64,000 nucleotides of DNA. It comes from Cytidiella melzeri (Eukaryota; Basidiomycota; Agaricomycetes; Polyporales; Irpicaceae). Each line of letters begins with the position of its first letter. Positions within the stretch are counted from its first letter, which is position 1. Shown piece by piece: positions 11,962 to 25,822 of the stretch. The notes beneath the pieces are model-generated. The model made no database searches. It saw only the letters and a program-made list of their open reading frames with translations, and had not been told where the DNA came from. The translations under genes were made by a program, and so were the position numbers. The stretch lies in contig JABYQR010000167.1 in NCBI GenBank assembly GCA_022592445.1, forward strand, positions 1 through 64,000. The letters run 5' to 3'.

Positions 11962-14372
11962 GTGTCTACTTCGTTATGATAGCATCCTTTTTGAAAATTG
12001 GAGATCATATCTTCAGTCATGCCCTCCTTTGGCCTCTTTAGCCCAAACATTACGTCGTAGTATCCCAAAACCATTTCTTCGTAGTGACAAACTCCCATAG
12101 ATTACTTGTACAGCCTAACTAGTATCGCCCATTGTAAGAACCTTATAGTCGGTATCGCGAGAGTGACGACGCCATTGCTACCCGCCACTGCATCCAGGGA
12201 CGATTAGAACTCCAATTTCGCTCATCATCGAAATCATTGACGGCGTGAGTGAGTTGCCTGCGGCATAGCCTTTGTGTGAAGTTTGGAATGCACGCCGCAA
12301 TGAATTCGTCTCTTGGTGCGTCCGAGGTCGTCGGCGCCGCCGACGTTGGAGGAGTGCAACAAATTCACGACTTTACAGGCTACATAGAGTCATTAACCGT
12401 CACTTGAACGTGATGACGGTGTACTATTATCACTCAAGTAGGAACATACCGGTAAACCTAGAATGTGGTAAAGAGAGAATTTGCAACAGATGTGGCCTTG
12501 ACGGTTGAGCAAAAATACACTGGCAAAAGATGAGATGAAGAAAGAAAACTTCTGATGATATGCGTTCACCTGACGGTCATGCACCCCTCTGCGCATGCCG
12601 TGAGGTGCTCCACGACAATAATTATTCCAAGTAGGGACTGACTAGTTCGCCCTTTTCCGTTTCTGGGCTCGTCATGTATCGTCTCCTGCGCCACCGCCAC
12701 TTAGCACTGCGAGACAATAAAAGCAGAATCAGAACGGTACCTGTAACAGTATCTTCCAATGCTTTTCATACCTCTTGTTCGGAACTTTGTCGATACTGAA
12801 TGGTGTATATGTCCCCGTAGTAGCAAACATATGAAACCAGAAGAATGACCGGAACACATGCTCGTCCGCTCATGGTCAACCTCGCAACCAGCCACGACGT
12901 GTCAATGGTCCGGTGGGTCCCTTTATGAATAGAATCATCTGCAGCGTGAGTCTGCGTGGGATGATTGTGCTATACAGAAATGCCGTGAGTGGTTATCACG
13001 GTAGCATATAAATCAATACTGTCATACATCACCTCGTTGTGTTTCGAGCATGTACTGCGGATGGGTATTGTGCCTCGAAATTGCTTTTTCCGAGTCTTGA
13101 GCGATCACAAACGCATGGCGCAGATAGGCCCTACAAATGCACGTCGATGTCGTTGTCAGTGGTCCGATAGACATGATGGCCTGAGTATAAGAGCCGCAAT
13201 CTGTGCGGACAGACAGATCCTCTTGCCGGCGGTGCAAGAATCGAAGGTTATGACCTGACGTGACGACCACGATCAACCAGAACACAGCACCGTCACCGTG
13301 ACCTTGACTGATTGTAACGAGAGAGTGTGTGCACTGCGAGTGGAGTCACGCCGAGAGCCAATGCGTGCGAGTAGATTCACGATCTGCAGACTGCGTCAGT
13401 CAAATACGCCCAATCCTCCTTCGAATCACGTACATCGTAATTTATCACTTTTACCCCTTACCGGCGGATGTCTACGAAGAAGCTTCTCCGTGATCCATGA
13501 GCTGCTGCGTGATGACGAGACGGCAGGAAATTGAGCATGCGGTTTGCGCACACTCAATTGCCAACGAATATGCTCGCAAACGACGCCGGATATGTTCGCC
13601 GTGGCTAGCCGCAGTTAGACTATGGTCAGCGCAATCTCCACTGCTACTTGGTACATCGTTTTGTCGCCCATATTTCACTGATGATCGGTGGCCGCGAACG
13701 GTGCGAGTTTCTAGATTGAAGCTCGGGCAGAAGCTTCAAACCGATGAACCTTGTAACGAAACAGCATCAGGACATCATGAAGCAGCAATGGCGAAATCTC
13801 GCAAACGGACTGCATTCTTACCTTATTCCATACACTACGTCGTACCTGGGTGCACCTTGATAGAGACGAATACACCCACGACACCGGTGTTTTCCCCTGC
13901 TGAGTAAATAAAACGTTCTAGACAGTCAACACGAGACGTCTGGTGCGTGTGAGAACAGTTCTTACCAAAAGCTTCCATCACCACAAGTCCGTCTCTCGTA
14001 CCTGTAGCATATAGATCTTCGCTGAAGACGCGAAGGCGTGCCTACCTCGTGTAGTGTAGCTCGTATGGCCGCACCTTTGCTGAGTACAATGCGTGCGGGA
14101 TTAAGGACATTGCAAAGTGAGAGTGGTTTGGGTTCGACGACAAGTGCAATACTATAGAATACAAATTCAATCTAATCTAATTACATAATCTTAGCAGTAA
14201 TTAATTTCTGACTGCTTACCAAATACGGACCTACATGAGCCAAACACCACAGACGCCAGTCGCGATCACGTGTAGCATTAATGTCCAACAACGCGACCAC
14301 CACCACGACCTGCGAGCACCCTGGCTTCCTGCTCATCCTCATCGTCTGTGACGACCGCGACACCCAAGCCGG
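11565..14372. other. Intergenic region before the Cdc11 gene
   Basis: About 2.8 kb without a supportable gene. The longest frames are a 179-codon one at 11561-12100, spanning the CAT repeat and lacking homology signals, and a 136-codon ATG frame at 13497-13907 that is basic and featureless. No tRNA or rRNA pattern was seen. It contains the promoter of the next gene. Confidence 0.45.
11927..11959. repeat. (CAT)11 microsatellite
   Basis: Eleven uninterrupted CAT units, in the 3' flank of the serine-rich gene. It creates His- or Asp-runs in spurious open frames on both strands. Confidence 0.95.
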
Positions 14373-17300
14373 ATGATGGAGGAACAGTGCTCTCCTGCGA
14401 AACCTGCCTGGCAAATAGAGGAGCTAGAGGAAGAATGGATCGATCTCGAAGAGCATGAACAGTCAGACCACCAGACGCACGCACATTCTACTTCTGACTT
14501 GTCTTTTACACAAACCCATGGCTATGTTCTGGGAAACTCTGAAAATGGCAACAACAGCCCTACCTCGTCTGCTTCGACTGCTGGTACCGTTTTTATCAGG
14601 GAAGATGTGCCCGCCGCTCCGTTTCTGCCACAGACACCGGCCAATGCAAAGAAAATGGTTGGGAAGAACTTTTTTAGTCCATTGGCACTAGAACGAATGT
14701 TTGAGCCACCTTCCCCTCCAATGGCAGAGCCTGAAGTACCGCTGCCAACTTCGCATAGGAACGCTCCGGTCATACCATCTCGCCTGTCTCGCATGTACGT
14801 TCCTTCGGAGGGGGAGATCACTTCTGAGAGCCTGGATGGACTCGGTGAAGCAGATATGGAGGAGAGTGTGGTATGGGCAAACCAGAGAGAAGAGTCGTTG
14901 GACGAAACGACGCCGGAAGCTACAAAGTATGAGTTTACCTTTGCCGCACCAGGTCTGAATGCCGTTCGGCCACATCTCCCATTTTCGGGGAATCCAACCA
15001 CTCCTCAGCCGTTTCGTACGGTTTCTTCCACTCCCTCGCATCTTCCCGTACCACCTCCGACAGATCCTCGTCTCAAACTCTTCCAGTTTCAGTATGACAC
15101 GTTCACGCGGGATCATCTGTCGGCTATGGTGGACTCAATTGCGATACACTCGCCCGCTGGAGATAGTGGAACTGCAAACTCCAAAGACTCTTCACCTTCA
15201 GCTGCGCCGTCGCTGTCCGACACGAGCATTTCTCGACTGCGTAGCGCCAAACGACTCAAACTTAGCCCAGCTAGCGACTTTTCGGGCGACGGAGAGGCCT
15301 TGATTTTCAGGCCGCAGAGCCGCAAAGACTATGTCGGTGAGTCCAGGTCGCTCATGGACAAGATCAGGCAGGCAAGAGACTTTTCCACTATGTCGACGCA
15401 TACGAGTGCGTTGACGCCTTTCGCCTCGGAAAAGCGGCCTAAACAATCAGACGCTCAAACCGACGCAAACCACCGTACGTCTGTCAGAAAAATGCACTGA
15501 TGGAAGTATTCATTGTTGTTTGACATAGGAGAACGCGTTTCATATCTCAATGTACCTAACGTCGAGAGCAAGGATACATCGTCGGCGTGGACCGCCGCCT
15601 CCTCGAAGAGGGGTATTTTCTCGTCGCTGCAGTTTCGCGAACAAGCAGCCGACTTGATGGCGCAGATACGAAACGACGTGAGGAGTCATAAACGTCTCTT
15701 TTCTCAAGACTCAGAGCCGACGCCCATTCGGCAAGGACCAGCTTACAATACCGGGATGGATTCTGTCGATTCGGTTGACATTGAACCGATAGACTACGGT
15801 GATGACACAGAAATAATCCCGGAGGCGGGAGCGGAGAATACAGAGACCTTAGACATCTATACCAGCTCAACACAGCCGAACGATGTGAACCATGATCTAT
15901 CACGGAGCGTCGGTGAACTGTCCCTCGATTCTCCCAGCCTGCTGGAGCAATTCCCTCCTCTGCCAATGGCTCTCGTCATTTCTAGTTCCTCGACTGAAAG
16001 CCACATATCCGCTCCCAGCGCTGCACTATCTGGTGGTCAGGGGGTCTCTAAACCGAATTATCTCTCACCTCATACCGGAGGCTTTTCTCTCGCTCATCCT
16101 TCCACCTCCTCGCGTGTCGGCGTTGATCCTGATGATCTCAATCGCTTCGTATCCTCGAGCACAGCATCCGGAGCAACCATGGTTTCGGGGACAACTGCTT
16201 CTATTGTCCGACAAGAAGGACGGCCTATCAAGCTCATCACTCCCGACTCTCAGATGATTCCAGAAAGACTGGGAGAGATGATGTTTGACAAGCGCTTGAA
16301 GAAGTGGGTAAAGGCGAACTCGCTCGCGAAGGATCCGCATCCGGCAGGTGTTTCAATCCGCACTAGCGGTTCGAATGAGAGTGAGGACCCCTTCCGTGAC
16401 ATCGAGAGCCTGCATGAGGACAACTCGCCAACTGCGGAGGACTTCAGGCCAGTTGAACCTCTTACGTCTAGTAGGGTTTCTTCTATGGACCTAGAAGCGA
16501 GCCGATACCATGAAACACCCTCTGATACGGAAGCAGAAGATGCAGAAGAGGTCGAGCTGACATCTTTCTCGTTCGATGGCAACTCGTTACAGACAGGTGT
16601 GGCTCCCCCGCCTGGCCATCAGTACGACGATGCGGTAGAGACTGACTCGGAAGAAGACCTTACTGCTCGCAGATCAGAAGGAACGGGGCAATTTGTTATA
16701 GCTCTTGCAAATTCATTCTCAGAACCTCCCGCTGGCGCAACCTCTGGTCACCACGCTGGCGACTCCCATCAATCTGCTCCTGCGTTGCAAGATACACCGC
16801 CACATCTGCTGGCGCCTCCTTCCTCCAGCAAATTAACTACACCACTGCCCCCGTCCAGACAGGCTAGCCTTGCAACAACACCTGTGATTCGATCTGCGCT
16901 GAAGAGCAACAGTGTCACACCTGTCTCAGTGCTAAGAAACACAAGTCGAAGTCGCATTCAAACCCCAGCGAACCGCCTTGTGCACAAACGCTCTGTGAGC
17001 TTTTCCGATGGGAAGAGGGATGGACCTATCGTTGGTATCGGTCGAAATATCCCCACTCCGGATGTCACTGCGGAGAGTGATTGCGGCTCAACGTCCGACA
17101 TTGCGTCCGTTGAGCACGGTGGCGCGCCGTTGGTATCATCCGCGCGGTCAAAGAGAATTGCTGATATGCTGGAAGACCTAGAGGACACGTGTGAGTCTGA
17201 TATTTCAATGATGGAGCTGTTGCGAAGTGCTCGGTTTTAATTCATTGAACAGCGTACGATGACGATTCACCGTCCAAGGCTAGCTCTGGCAGACCACCCT

Positions 17301-20300
17301 CGGAAGAGATTGAGCCGCTCGCCAGGCGAAGAAATAACAACACCCCGACGTCGCGTTCCAACGGCGTAGGGCGGGGGAGACCCAGGCGGTCGCTCTCACA
17401 CTCGCACTCCGCGCGGTCTCTCAGGTTCGCGGGAGGGAACGCGAACGCCACGTTCCTGACGGAATGTTCCTTCGGAGTTGCCCACGACCGCCTCGTGCAG
17501 GTCATAACGGACGTCCAGCCGTTCGAGCCGTATTGGGACGGCTTATCGTCTGTCGATTTGAGTCGCAAGGAGCTGGATAGCGTGGCAAGGCTAAAGGAGT
17601 TTTTACCAAAATTGGACTCATTAACGTTGTAAGTTGCAGTCTAATTTCTCTGACGGCTGTCTACACGGCGTTGCTGCGGCTTTGTTCTCACGGAGTGAAA
17701 TCTACTTCCAGGAACTCCAACCAGTTGGCATGGCTGAGTGGCATCCCTGGTACTGTACGGACGTTATCCGTCGCATCGAACTGGTAAGTCTTGTTCCGCT
17801 TGCTATCCGACATTGTTAATACTCATTATCGTTGTGGCCCCCTCCCTTCTAACCCAAAGTTTGACGGCTGTCACGTCATTCAGCCACCTGCTAAACTTGG
17901 AAAGCCTTGATATCAGCAACAACCACATTGATTCTTTACGCCGTGAGTTCACTCTTCCAAGCTCGCTTTTGTTTGACATGTTCTGACAGCTTTTTTTGCT
18001 TTGCGTTCTGTGCCGTGGCGGGATGATGATGCTGATTGTAGAGCTCGAATGCCTCCGGCACCTACGGGAACTACGCGCCGATGGGAACATGATCGACAGC
18101 GTAGATGGTTTACAGAAGATGGACGGCCTTGTCAAATTAAGTCTGCAGGGAAACGATATTCAGAGTATCGATCTAGCAGGGTATCATTGGTGAGCTTTCT
18201 TTTATCTGCTTCTTCCTCGCTCTGCGGATCACATGATTTGTGGGAGAACGAGCACAGCTTGTTTCGTTCGCAGCTGCTTATGCGCCCTCGGCCCAACTGA
18301 CGGGATGCGCTTTTATTGGTTAGGACTCGGTTGGAAATGCTGAATCTCAGCCAGAACAAGCTCAGCTGCATTACGGGCATCTCAACACAGTCTCTACCAG
18401 CGTTGATTGCAATGAACCTCGGTAAGTCTATGTCACCTACCTTTCTATCAGCGAAGTAGAATCCGCATATCCTTGTGTACATGAGCTCGTTGACCATGTC
18501 AAATTCGCTATTCCAACTCGGCAGAACGGTGTACTAATCATACGATCTCAGATGACAACAACCTGCGCGAGCTAGAAGTCGAGGGAGGGAGCATGGCTCG
18601 GCTGAAGATTCTCCGTGTGAGCGGTAACCGCCTGCAACAATTGAACGCAGGCCCGTTCCCGAACGTTCGTACCCTTTACGCGGACAACAACTGTTTGGGG
18701 CCGATACTCAAGGCACACCGGCTGACAAAGCTGGAGAACCTCAGTTTGCGGAATCAGAGCGGCCGAGCTGGACTGTGAGTTTCGTAACGTGTTTTGTTGT
18801 TGGTGTTTTTTTTTTCTCGACGATCCTCTTGATCGTTTCTCCTCGTGTCTTCATTCCCCATTCCTATACACTTGTGTGTGCCTGGCGCACAAATGGAAGC
18901 AGGGGAGGGGGGGGGGGGAGGTGATTTGTAGCTCCAGAACTTGGGCACTAGTGGCTGATCATTCTATGCAAACCTCAGGTCATTGACAATGCAAGACGTT
19001 CGGGATGTGAAGAGACTGTATCTATCAGGTCCGTTTGTGCTTTCCTTGTGCTCGTCTTATCGATTCGTTCTCAGGGCCTAGACCAATACGAGCTAAAGCT
19101 CTGCCGCGCCCATCTTTCTTCCGCACCCATGCAACGTTTGAATTGACCGTACTCGTACTCAAGCAAGTTGTGTTGTATCCTGCAGGAAACCCTATGAAGG
19201 ACGGATTCATGTCGGAGCCGTGCTACAACCTCATTTACCTCGAGCTCGCCGCCTGCCGGGTGACGAGTCTACCCTCGGACTTGTCGCGGTTGACGCCGAA
19301 CCTGCGCGTGCTCAACCTGAACTACAACTTTTTGGAGGACGTGCGGCCGCTACAAGGGTTGACGCGACTGAGGAAGCTCACCATCATCGGGTCCCGGGTG
19401 AAAGGGACGCGCGAGTTTGTGAGGATACTCAGAGGCATGCTCGACGTCGAGATGCTTGATTTCAGGTACGTCTCTCTCTCTTTCTCTCTTCTGTTCTCGT
19501 TCTACTTCGCTGTTTGCGCTCCGTCAAACTCTTCGTTCACAACTTCCGGGATGATTGAGCGCCCATAATAAGGTTTGGGCTCGGAGCGCGCCTTCAACTT
19601 TATCATTCGGGCCCCGAACGTTTGTACTTGTATGCCGGCGGCCGGAGGATTACTCCGGGCCAGAACGTCGTTGTGGTGCCCGGTCCGACCGCCAGACAAG
19701 TCAGAGGGCGGGGGTTGGGCCTGGTGCGCCCTTGCCATTGTTCGCGTTCAGACCTCAGCCTTGTACTGACTACTGAGCACGCTCCTCTCTATTGCCTACG
19801 CGCGGTTCTTGATGGGTACCTCATTTCATTAATCGGGCTCTCGGGTTGAGGCCGGAGCATTGTTTCGTCATTGTTCCCTTGCTGCCGGACACCAGACGTG
19901 ACAGAGCTGACGGGCGATCTTTGTTTTTTTTTTCTTTGCAGGATGAACCCGTGTACGCTAGGTTGGTATCTACCGCTCCTGGTTAAAGACGTACCTGGGG
20001 CACTGCAACCCAGCGACGACAACGAAGATCGACGTTCTCCCACCGTCCTGCCGAGAACATCCCCCTCATCACGCACGGCATCATCGTCTTCCGCTTCGAC
20101 TGCTGTTGGATCTGGACGACGGGCTTCTTCTTTGGCTTCTGAGACGAGTCCAGCCAATCCGAGGGAGAGGATAGAGTTCAATGTATCTTGTCGCGGCGAT
20201 GGGGCAGCTGTCAACGGCAAACCGCCCAGGGGTGCGAACGGTGCCTCGGCGTCGACGTCTGATGGTGGTGGTGGCGATCAACACCAGCCAGAGTCTGCGG

Positions 20301-20689
20301 ATCGTGCGGCCGCTCGGGAAGATGGTGTCCTTCCTCCGCCCCGGGCCAGAAGTAGTACACCTACGATTCACAGCAGTCAGCGTCGGGTCGACGGTAGGGT
20401 CGCGCTTGGAGTGAGAGCAGGGTCAAAGCCTAAAAGCGCGTTGGGCGGGGTAACGTGGAAAGACCTGGACGCCAAGTTTAGGCGGGACTTGCCGGACGAG
20501 GTGTACGCGGGGCGGTTGGTGTACCGCGGGTTGGTGATGCGCGCGTGTCCGCGGATCCGTACGCTGGACGGGGTGGATGTGAGCGAGAAGGAGAGGGACA
20601 AGGCGGAGAGGTTGTTGGAGAGTGTGTTTGACCGTCGTTCAAAGCCGCTACCGCCGGCGGATGCTGCTGCTGCTGGACGTCGGCAATGA
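14373..20689 (+). CDS. cdc11: Septation-network / spindle-pole scaffold Cdc11/Nud1 (LRR protein)
   Basis: Eleven exons: 14373-15474, 15529-17190, 17253-17628, 17712-17783, 17860-17942, 18042-18189, 18324-18421, 18552-18774, 18979-19028, 19186-19465, 19942-20689. They total 1614 codons (1613 aa). Cdc11 (fission yeast) / Nud1 (budding yeast) anchors the septation initiation / mitotic exit kinases at the spindle pole body through a C-terminal leucine-rich repeat domain. Here residues 1-1000 are Ser/Thr-rich and disordered, with KPAWQIEELEEEWIDLEE at the start and SALKSNSVTPVSVLRNTSRS further on. At least ten LRRs follow at about 1030-1390 (LESLDISNNHIDSL, LKILRVSGNRLQQL, LRVLNLNYNFLEDV), then a capping block MNPCTLGWYLP and a conserved tail TWKDLDAKFRRDLPDEVYAG. 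Several LRRs are each split by an intron. Intron 10 (19466-19941) is 476 nt, far longer than the others. Confidence 0.88.
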
Positions 20690-23395
20690 TTTTTGACGGA
20701 TCGTCTGGGAAAAGCGGCGCATAGCTGATGTTGGGGAGGTGCGCTTCGGCAGTGTGCCTGGACCTCTTCCTCCTTCGTTCGCTGTGGGACCTTTTTTTTT
20801 TTTCGTTGATCCCTCATCCTTCGCTTCGCAAGTTTTGTTCGGTCGAGGATCCCAGGCACGATTCGAGACGAACGGACTGGGAAGAGAGCTGAGGCTACAC
20901 TCGATGGGGTTGTTGTGCAGCGCCGTGTCCTCGTTGTTTGTTTTGTTATTTGCTCCTTCCATGCATCGGAGTTTTTTTCCAACATCTTTGACTTTACACA
21001 AACCCCTTCCATCAGGACACCTATATGGTTGGTGTGTGTGTGTTGTGTTGTTTTTTGCGGTATGTGGGTTTGACGGGTTCTTCGAGCTCTTGCGAACTTG
21101 GGTTTTATTTTAGTTACTTACCTACTCCTCACATACCCGTTCTTTGAGGGTTGTTGCTGGTTTTTTGTTTTGAGTGTTTCGTCGCTGGCAGGATCGAGAC
21201 AGACGTTTCTACCTTGATCATTTTTTCTTTGCTTTGTTTGTTTTGTATACTCTCGGTAATATATATATCAGTTTTGCATTGCTAACATGCGGGAGGGGTG
21301 TGCGCGGTATGTGTGGACTTGTCTGCGGTGAAGGTATACTCGTAGTTCAAGTTACTACCACTGGCAAGCGGGTGTACCACGAACCCGAGGACTTCGACAA
21401 TATGTGAAGGAGTTGTCCCTCGTCTTGCCAATCTGATACTATGTGCTTGCGCATGACAGACAGATACATGCTTACAATTCATTGTTGATTGGCAAAGGTT
21501 ATGCCACCTCATGCATGGTACTAGACCGAAGTGACCGAGTTTGCGATCTCTGTCTCACACGACACACACCACACACATCACACTGTCTCACTGTTGATTA
21601 TGGACATGCCGCCGGGACACCCATGTGATCTCTCGCGGAGATCTAAAGAAGAGAAAACCACCGCCACCAAAAACGGGTTGGATTTTTTTGCTGTGGATGT
21701 GGCTGCCATTTCGTTGACCATGTTCAATATACCTGGCTTGGAAACCCCGCAATTTAACAAGTCGCGGGCCGTGGTGCCCCAATCAATGTCAAACCCGATC
21801 TCGAAGAGTAACAATGTTCACCAGTTCCCAAGTTCAAGTTAACGTAAAGGCATGTGCAACTACTTTTACTCTTTCCACCTTCCTTGCTGTGCCTGGATCG
21901 CAACGTGCTTTTTTTTCCCTCCGTATGTTGTTGAATGGAAGCGAGGGATAAGTATGTGATGGTGATGGTGATTGCATGCAGCCGTACTGTACAGTGATGT
22001 ATCGGTTAGTGCTCGATATTGATACGATACGAACGGCCGTGTGTGAAGGAATAAGGGACCCGAAAGTTGTACTCGGTTGACCTGGATAAATCTATACCAG
22101 GATGAGTACGTTGTGGAGCGACGATAGGCGCAAGGAAGGGTTGGTCACGAGCTAAATATATCAGTAAAGCAAGTGGTAAGTAAGTACCGCGGGTAGTTCT
22201 CTAAACTATCTCCATATGGACATGCGTGCAACGCCTCGATGTTTAAAGTGATCCTGGAACGAGTTATGCACAGCATTATATAGATGAAGTTCTAGATTTT
22301 CATGCTCGGTGTCTTTGGGAGTACGTTGTACAGCCTAGATAGAGTAACGTACGTACAGCCATTTTATCTATCCACGCTGAACGAGGGATTACATAAGAAC
22401 ATCAGTGATAGCGTGCCTGGGCGTAGATCTGGAGATCGCAAAGAGCCAGAGCTCCGTGTCGCACGGATGATCGTTGATTCGAGGAGTGGTAAGTAAGTTG
22501 AGAATAAGTGGGTTGAAGAGGAAGGGGGGGATTGGGTGGGCTGTGCTTGGATAGGAATGAGCATAGCTTGAATAATAATAATAACAAGTGGGATGGGATG
22601 CGGCAATTGTACTCCAACGCAACGACCGCTTTTCATCTAGCCAAACTGGGGCTGATACATTCTACCATAGGACGCTCTGTTTCCCCGGAGGAAGGGAAGC
22701 AGGGCGGAGCACGCGATGGGGGGTGGGTTAGGTGGCCACAGGGAGTGGAGGGGAGGAGGAGAGGGTGGGTGTTGCTTGGCGACAAAGGCGGAGAGAGAGA
22801 CGACGGAGGGTATGACAGCGATCGACCGTACAAGCAGAGGGAGGGAGAGCAGAGAGACGAGACGGAGCGACGAAGCTGATGGAGTTTCTGGCTGGCAGAT
22901 GATGGCATCCTCTCCCTCAGCTGTGCCGGGGACAGCCAGAGCAATGCCGAGGCTCTGGCAGTGCATCCTGGGTCCATGCACTGCAAAATCCGACGCGATT
23001 TTCGTGTCGACAAGTCTATAAACAGCACCGGTTTAGCCAAATCGGGGAGGTACACTGCGAGAGTTAATTATCACCATCAAACGCGAGTGATAAATTGGAT
23101 TCGCTCAGCTAACGCGGACGTCCGTTGCACGTCGGGGGCGTCGTCCTCGCTCGTCGTTCCTTCGTCCTCGTCACTCGTCTTTCCACGCGTGGTGTCGCTG
23201 GGGACGCAGCGCACAGGCCACCGCCGAGAAGCAGCGAGGAGTGGGAGGAGGCAGTTGTGGGCTGAGGATGGTGGATTGGTGGGTTGGAATAGCAGACCCT
23301 GACGGACTGATGCATTCCCACCTCCTCCCAAAGATGTAGAGGTGTGGTTATAAGAGGGAGCGTTTGTTCGAACAGTCTTTCCAACGGACTAGTAC
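20690..23395. other. Intergenic: Cdc11 3' end and upstream region of homeobox gene
   Basis: About 2.7 kb with poly-T tracts near 20790 and a purine-rich stretch at 22690-22870. Long open frames on the minus strand here (for example 22633-23055) follow the purine bias and are not supported as genes. A long upstream region is common for fungal transcription-factor genes. Confidence 0.45.
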
Positions 23396-23470
23396 CCTTT
23401 TTCTCTCTCGCCAGCTCTATCTGCCTCTGCCTCTCTCTCTCTTGTCGCTCTCACTCTCTCTCGCTTAACC
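23346..23470 (+). promoter_or_regulatory. Core promoter of homeobox gene: TATA-like box and CT-rich tract
   Basis: A TATA-like GGTTATAAGAGG at about 23345 is followed by a pyrimidine tract at roughly 23396-23465 (CT repeats), then the ATG at 23498. A CT block between TATA and start codon is a common core-promoter arrangement in filamentous fungi. Position and composition are seen; function is inferred. Confidence 0.45.
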
Positions 23471-23497
23471 AGTGGCCACCCTTGCATCCTCTCGCCC

Positions 23498-25315
23498 ATG
23501 ATCGACTCACCCATCCACCTCCACGCAGAAGCGCCGCTCAATACGTACAGTGTCGCACAGCTCAATTTCGCCCTGTGAGTCTCGTTCCTTGCTGTCACAC
23601 CCGACCCTGCCTCCTCCCATTCCCTCAAATACCTACCCTCCTCCGTCCATCCCCTCATTGTCTCCGCCTTGACTGAACCACCCAACCTGTCAACAGCGAC
23701 CAAGACAACAAGTCGGCCATCAACGCTCTAAATTTTGACGTGCACGTCCTCTCCGGCACAGCTTCACCTGCCCTCCTGTCTGTCATCATATCCCCTCATC
23801 TCCGAGACATTCTCTTGCTGACCCGTCTTGTGAAAACAGCACCCCTCAGTCCTCCGACGCCGACTTTGACTACTCGTCCCGTCGCATGTCCAGTTCCGCC
23901 GCGTCGGACTCGAGCAGCTCCCGTCCAGACAAGCGCCCCTTCGACTACTCCCCCTCGGCATCTCCCACTCCCAAGAAGTCGCGCCACGACGACAACGACT
24001 GGTCGCCCCAGCCAAACAACCCTCACCAGCTCCACGACTCTCTCGACTCCCGCTCCGCCACAGACTACACAAATCCCAACAGTCCCCGCATACAACTACC
24101 CTCCATCAACTCGTCCTTCCTAGACGGAAGACGCGCCTCCCTCCCCTCCAGCCTCGCCTCTGACGCCCTCACCCGCCCCATCCTCCACCTTCCCCATCCT
24201 TCTCTTCACCGTCCTTCCCAGTCAACCACCTCACTCGGCACATACACCTTCCCCGGTCCGGACGGCAGTTCACAAATCAAATCAGAGAACGATTGGTCCT
24301 TCCCTCCTCCCGCCACAGAGTACAGCATGAGCCCACCGTCGTCGACCGTCAACACCCTCTCTGTCTCTCCCAGCAGCGCACGCTCGCCTCAGCAGTCGCC
24401 CGCTAGTGTGAACAACAACTCGTCGCTCGTGGAGAGGCCTCCGAGGAAGAGAGGAAAGCTCCCGAAACCCGTCACTGATTTCTTGAAGGACTGGTTGCAC
24501 AGGCACAGCGACCACCCGTATCCCAGCGAGGAAGAGAAGAAGGCCTTGTGCCACGCTACGGGATTGAGCATGTCGCAGGTGTCCAACTGGATGATTAATG
24601 TGGGTCCATTTTCTGATAGCATTGCATATTCTTGTCTAAGTATAATTGTTTGTTGTAGGCACGTCGTCGTATCCTCGCACCCGCACACCGCGCCGCTCAA
24701 GGACCTACCACAAACGGTCCTTACGCCACTCCTCTCGGCGGACACCCCCGCCCCATCCTCGACGCCGGTCGCCGCGCCTCCATGCCCGCCGATACCCTCG
24801 CCCTGCACTACCCGATGTCTCTTCAGTCCATTCCGGACTATACCACTTCCCCTTCGACACGCCACCTCGTTGGAATGTCAAGGTCGATGTCGAGCGGACA
24901 CGCGAGCGTGGGGAGTCTCAGCGCAACTGCTCATCACGGTCACCACAGCCACCACGGGCACCATCCTTACGGCGGGATCGACACGTACTCGAGGCAGTCT
25001 CTTTACGGGAGCACTGCCAACTCCAACAACTCTTCTGCTGCGCTGCATCCGTCGTCGCATGTGGGTGGCGGCGGCGGTGGTGGCGGTGGGTACCTTGGTG
25101 TGCCGATGAGTGCACCTGCGTCGATGTCGACTGGGGGCGCTGGCCAGCATTATTCGAATTCGCACGGTTATTCGAATTCGAATTCGTATGGGAGGGTGAG
25201 CCCGGACGGACACCATCATCACCAGCATCATTCGACGAGTCAGGCGAGGTACAGTTTCCCGTCGGAGCATTCTGTGTCGCCTGGTCCTGGGAGTGGGTAC
25301 AACACGCCGCATTGA
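23498..25315 (+). CDS. TALE-class homeodomain transcription factor
   Basis: Four exons: 23498-23574, 23697-23777, 23840-24599, 24659-25315; 524 aa. The 23778-23839 intron is chosen by phase and its CTGAC branch site; one alternative pair of ends is possible there. The homeodomain spans about residues 255-318: RKRGKLPKPVTDFLKDW, a three-residue loop extension at HSDHPYPSEEEK, then helix 3 VSNWMINARRRI. The intron falls between Asn306 of WMIN and the ARRRI, so only correct splicing rebuilds the DNA-contacting helix. This is the Homeobox_KN/TALE class. Flanks are Ser/Pro-rich before, and Gly/His/Ser-rich after (a Gly9 run and HHHHQHH). It is a nuclear DNA-binding regulator. HD1 mating-type proteins share the fold, but no HD2 partner or mating-locus neighbour is visible, so a developmental regulator is more likely. 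Confidence 0.88.
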
Positions 25316-25370
25316 GTTGTTTGTTGAGGAGTTTCAAGTTGTCTCGCTTTTTTTCGTCGTCGTCGTCGTG

Positions 25371-25394
25371 CTGCTGCTGCTGCTGCTGCTGCTG
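25371..25394. repeat. (CTG)8 microsatellite
   Basis: Eight CTG units directly after a short GTC run, in the 3' flank of the homeobox gene. A (TGCC)5 tract follows at about 25447-25468. Confidence 0.93.
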
Positions 25395-25822
25395 TTTCTC
25401 TCTCTTTACTCTTTGACTATCACTCTCGGAAACGGACCTTTTTTTTTGCCTGCCTGCCTGCCTGCCTGTCTCTGCTCGATACCGCATACCCGTACCCTTT
25501 TTTCTCTTACTCTTACAATACAAAAGTAGTTCTTTTTTTATTACTTAACTTTTTTTTACCCCCATAGCACCTCTCTGAACTTTCTTTTCTGGTGTGTGTG
25601 TGTGTGTTTTTTTGTGATCGTGGTTTCCTTCCTCCCCTCCCCTCCCTCTACCCCCGCCGCCGTTGTTGTTGTTGTAACATAATCCGTCTATTTACGTATA
25701 CGTATATACTTTAAAGACTCGAGCACCCCAGAGGATCCCCTTCTTTTTTTTCTCTTTGTACGTAGTGTAGAGTTAATGTAAAACTAATTGCAGGTTGTTT
25801 GTGTTCATGTTTGAGATTTGTA

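Noticed and set aside
11561..12100. 179-codon plus-strand ORF after the serine-rich gene
   Set aside because: It overlaps the end of the serine-rich gene, spans the CAT microsatellite and has no domain or splice context.
13497..13907. 136-codon ATG ORF
   Set aside because: No recognisable motif, odd composition and no spliced continuation; listed only within the intergenic note.
22633..23055. 140-codon minus-strand ORF upstream of the homeobox gene
   Set aside because: It tracks a purine-rich stretch in the promoter, overlaps another open frame and has no motif.
23498..25315. Homeobox gene as a mating-type HD1 gene
   Set aside because: No divergently transcribed HD2 partner and none of the usual mating-locus neighbours recognised nearby.
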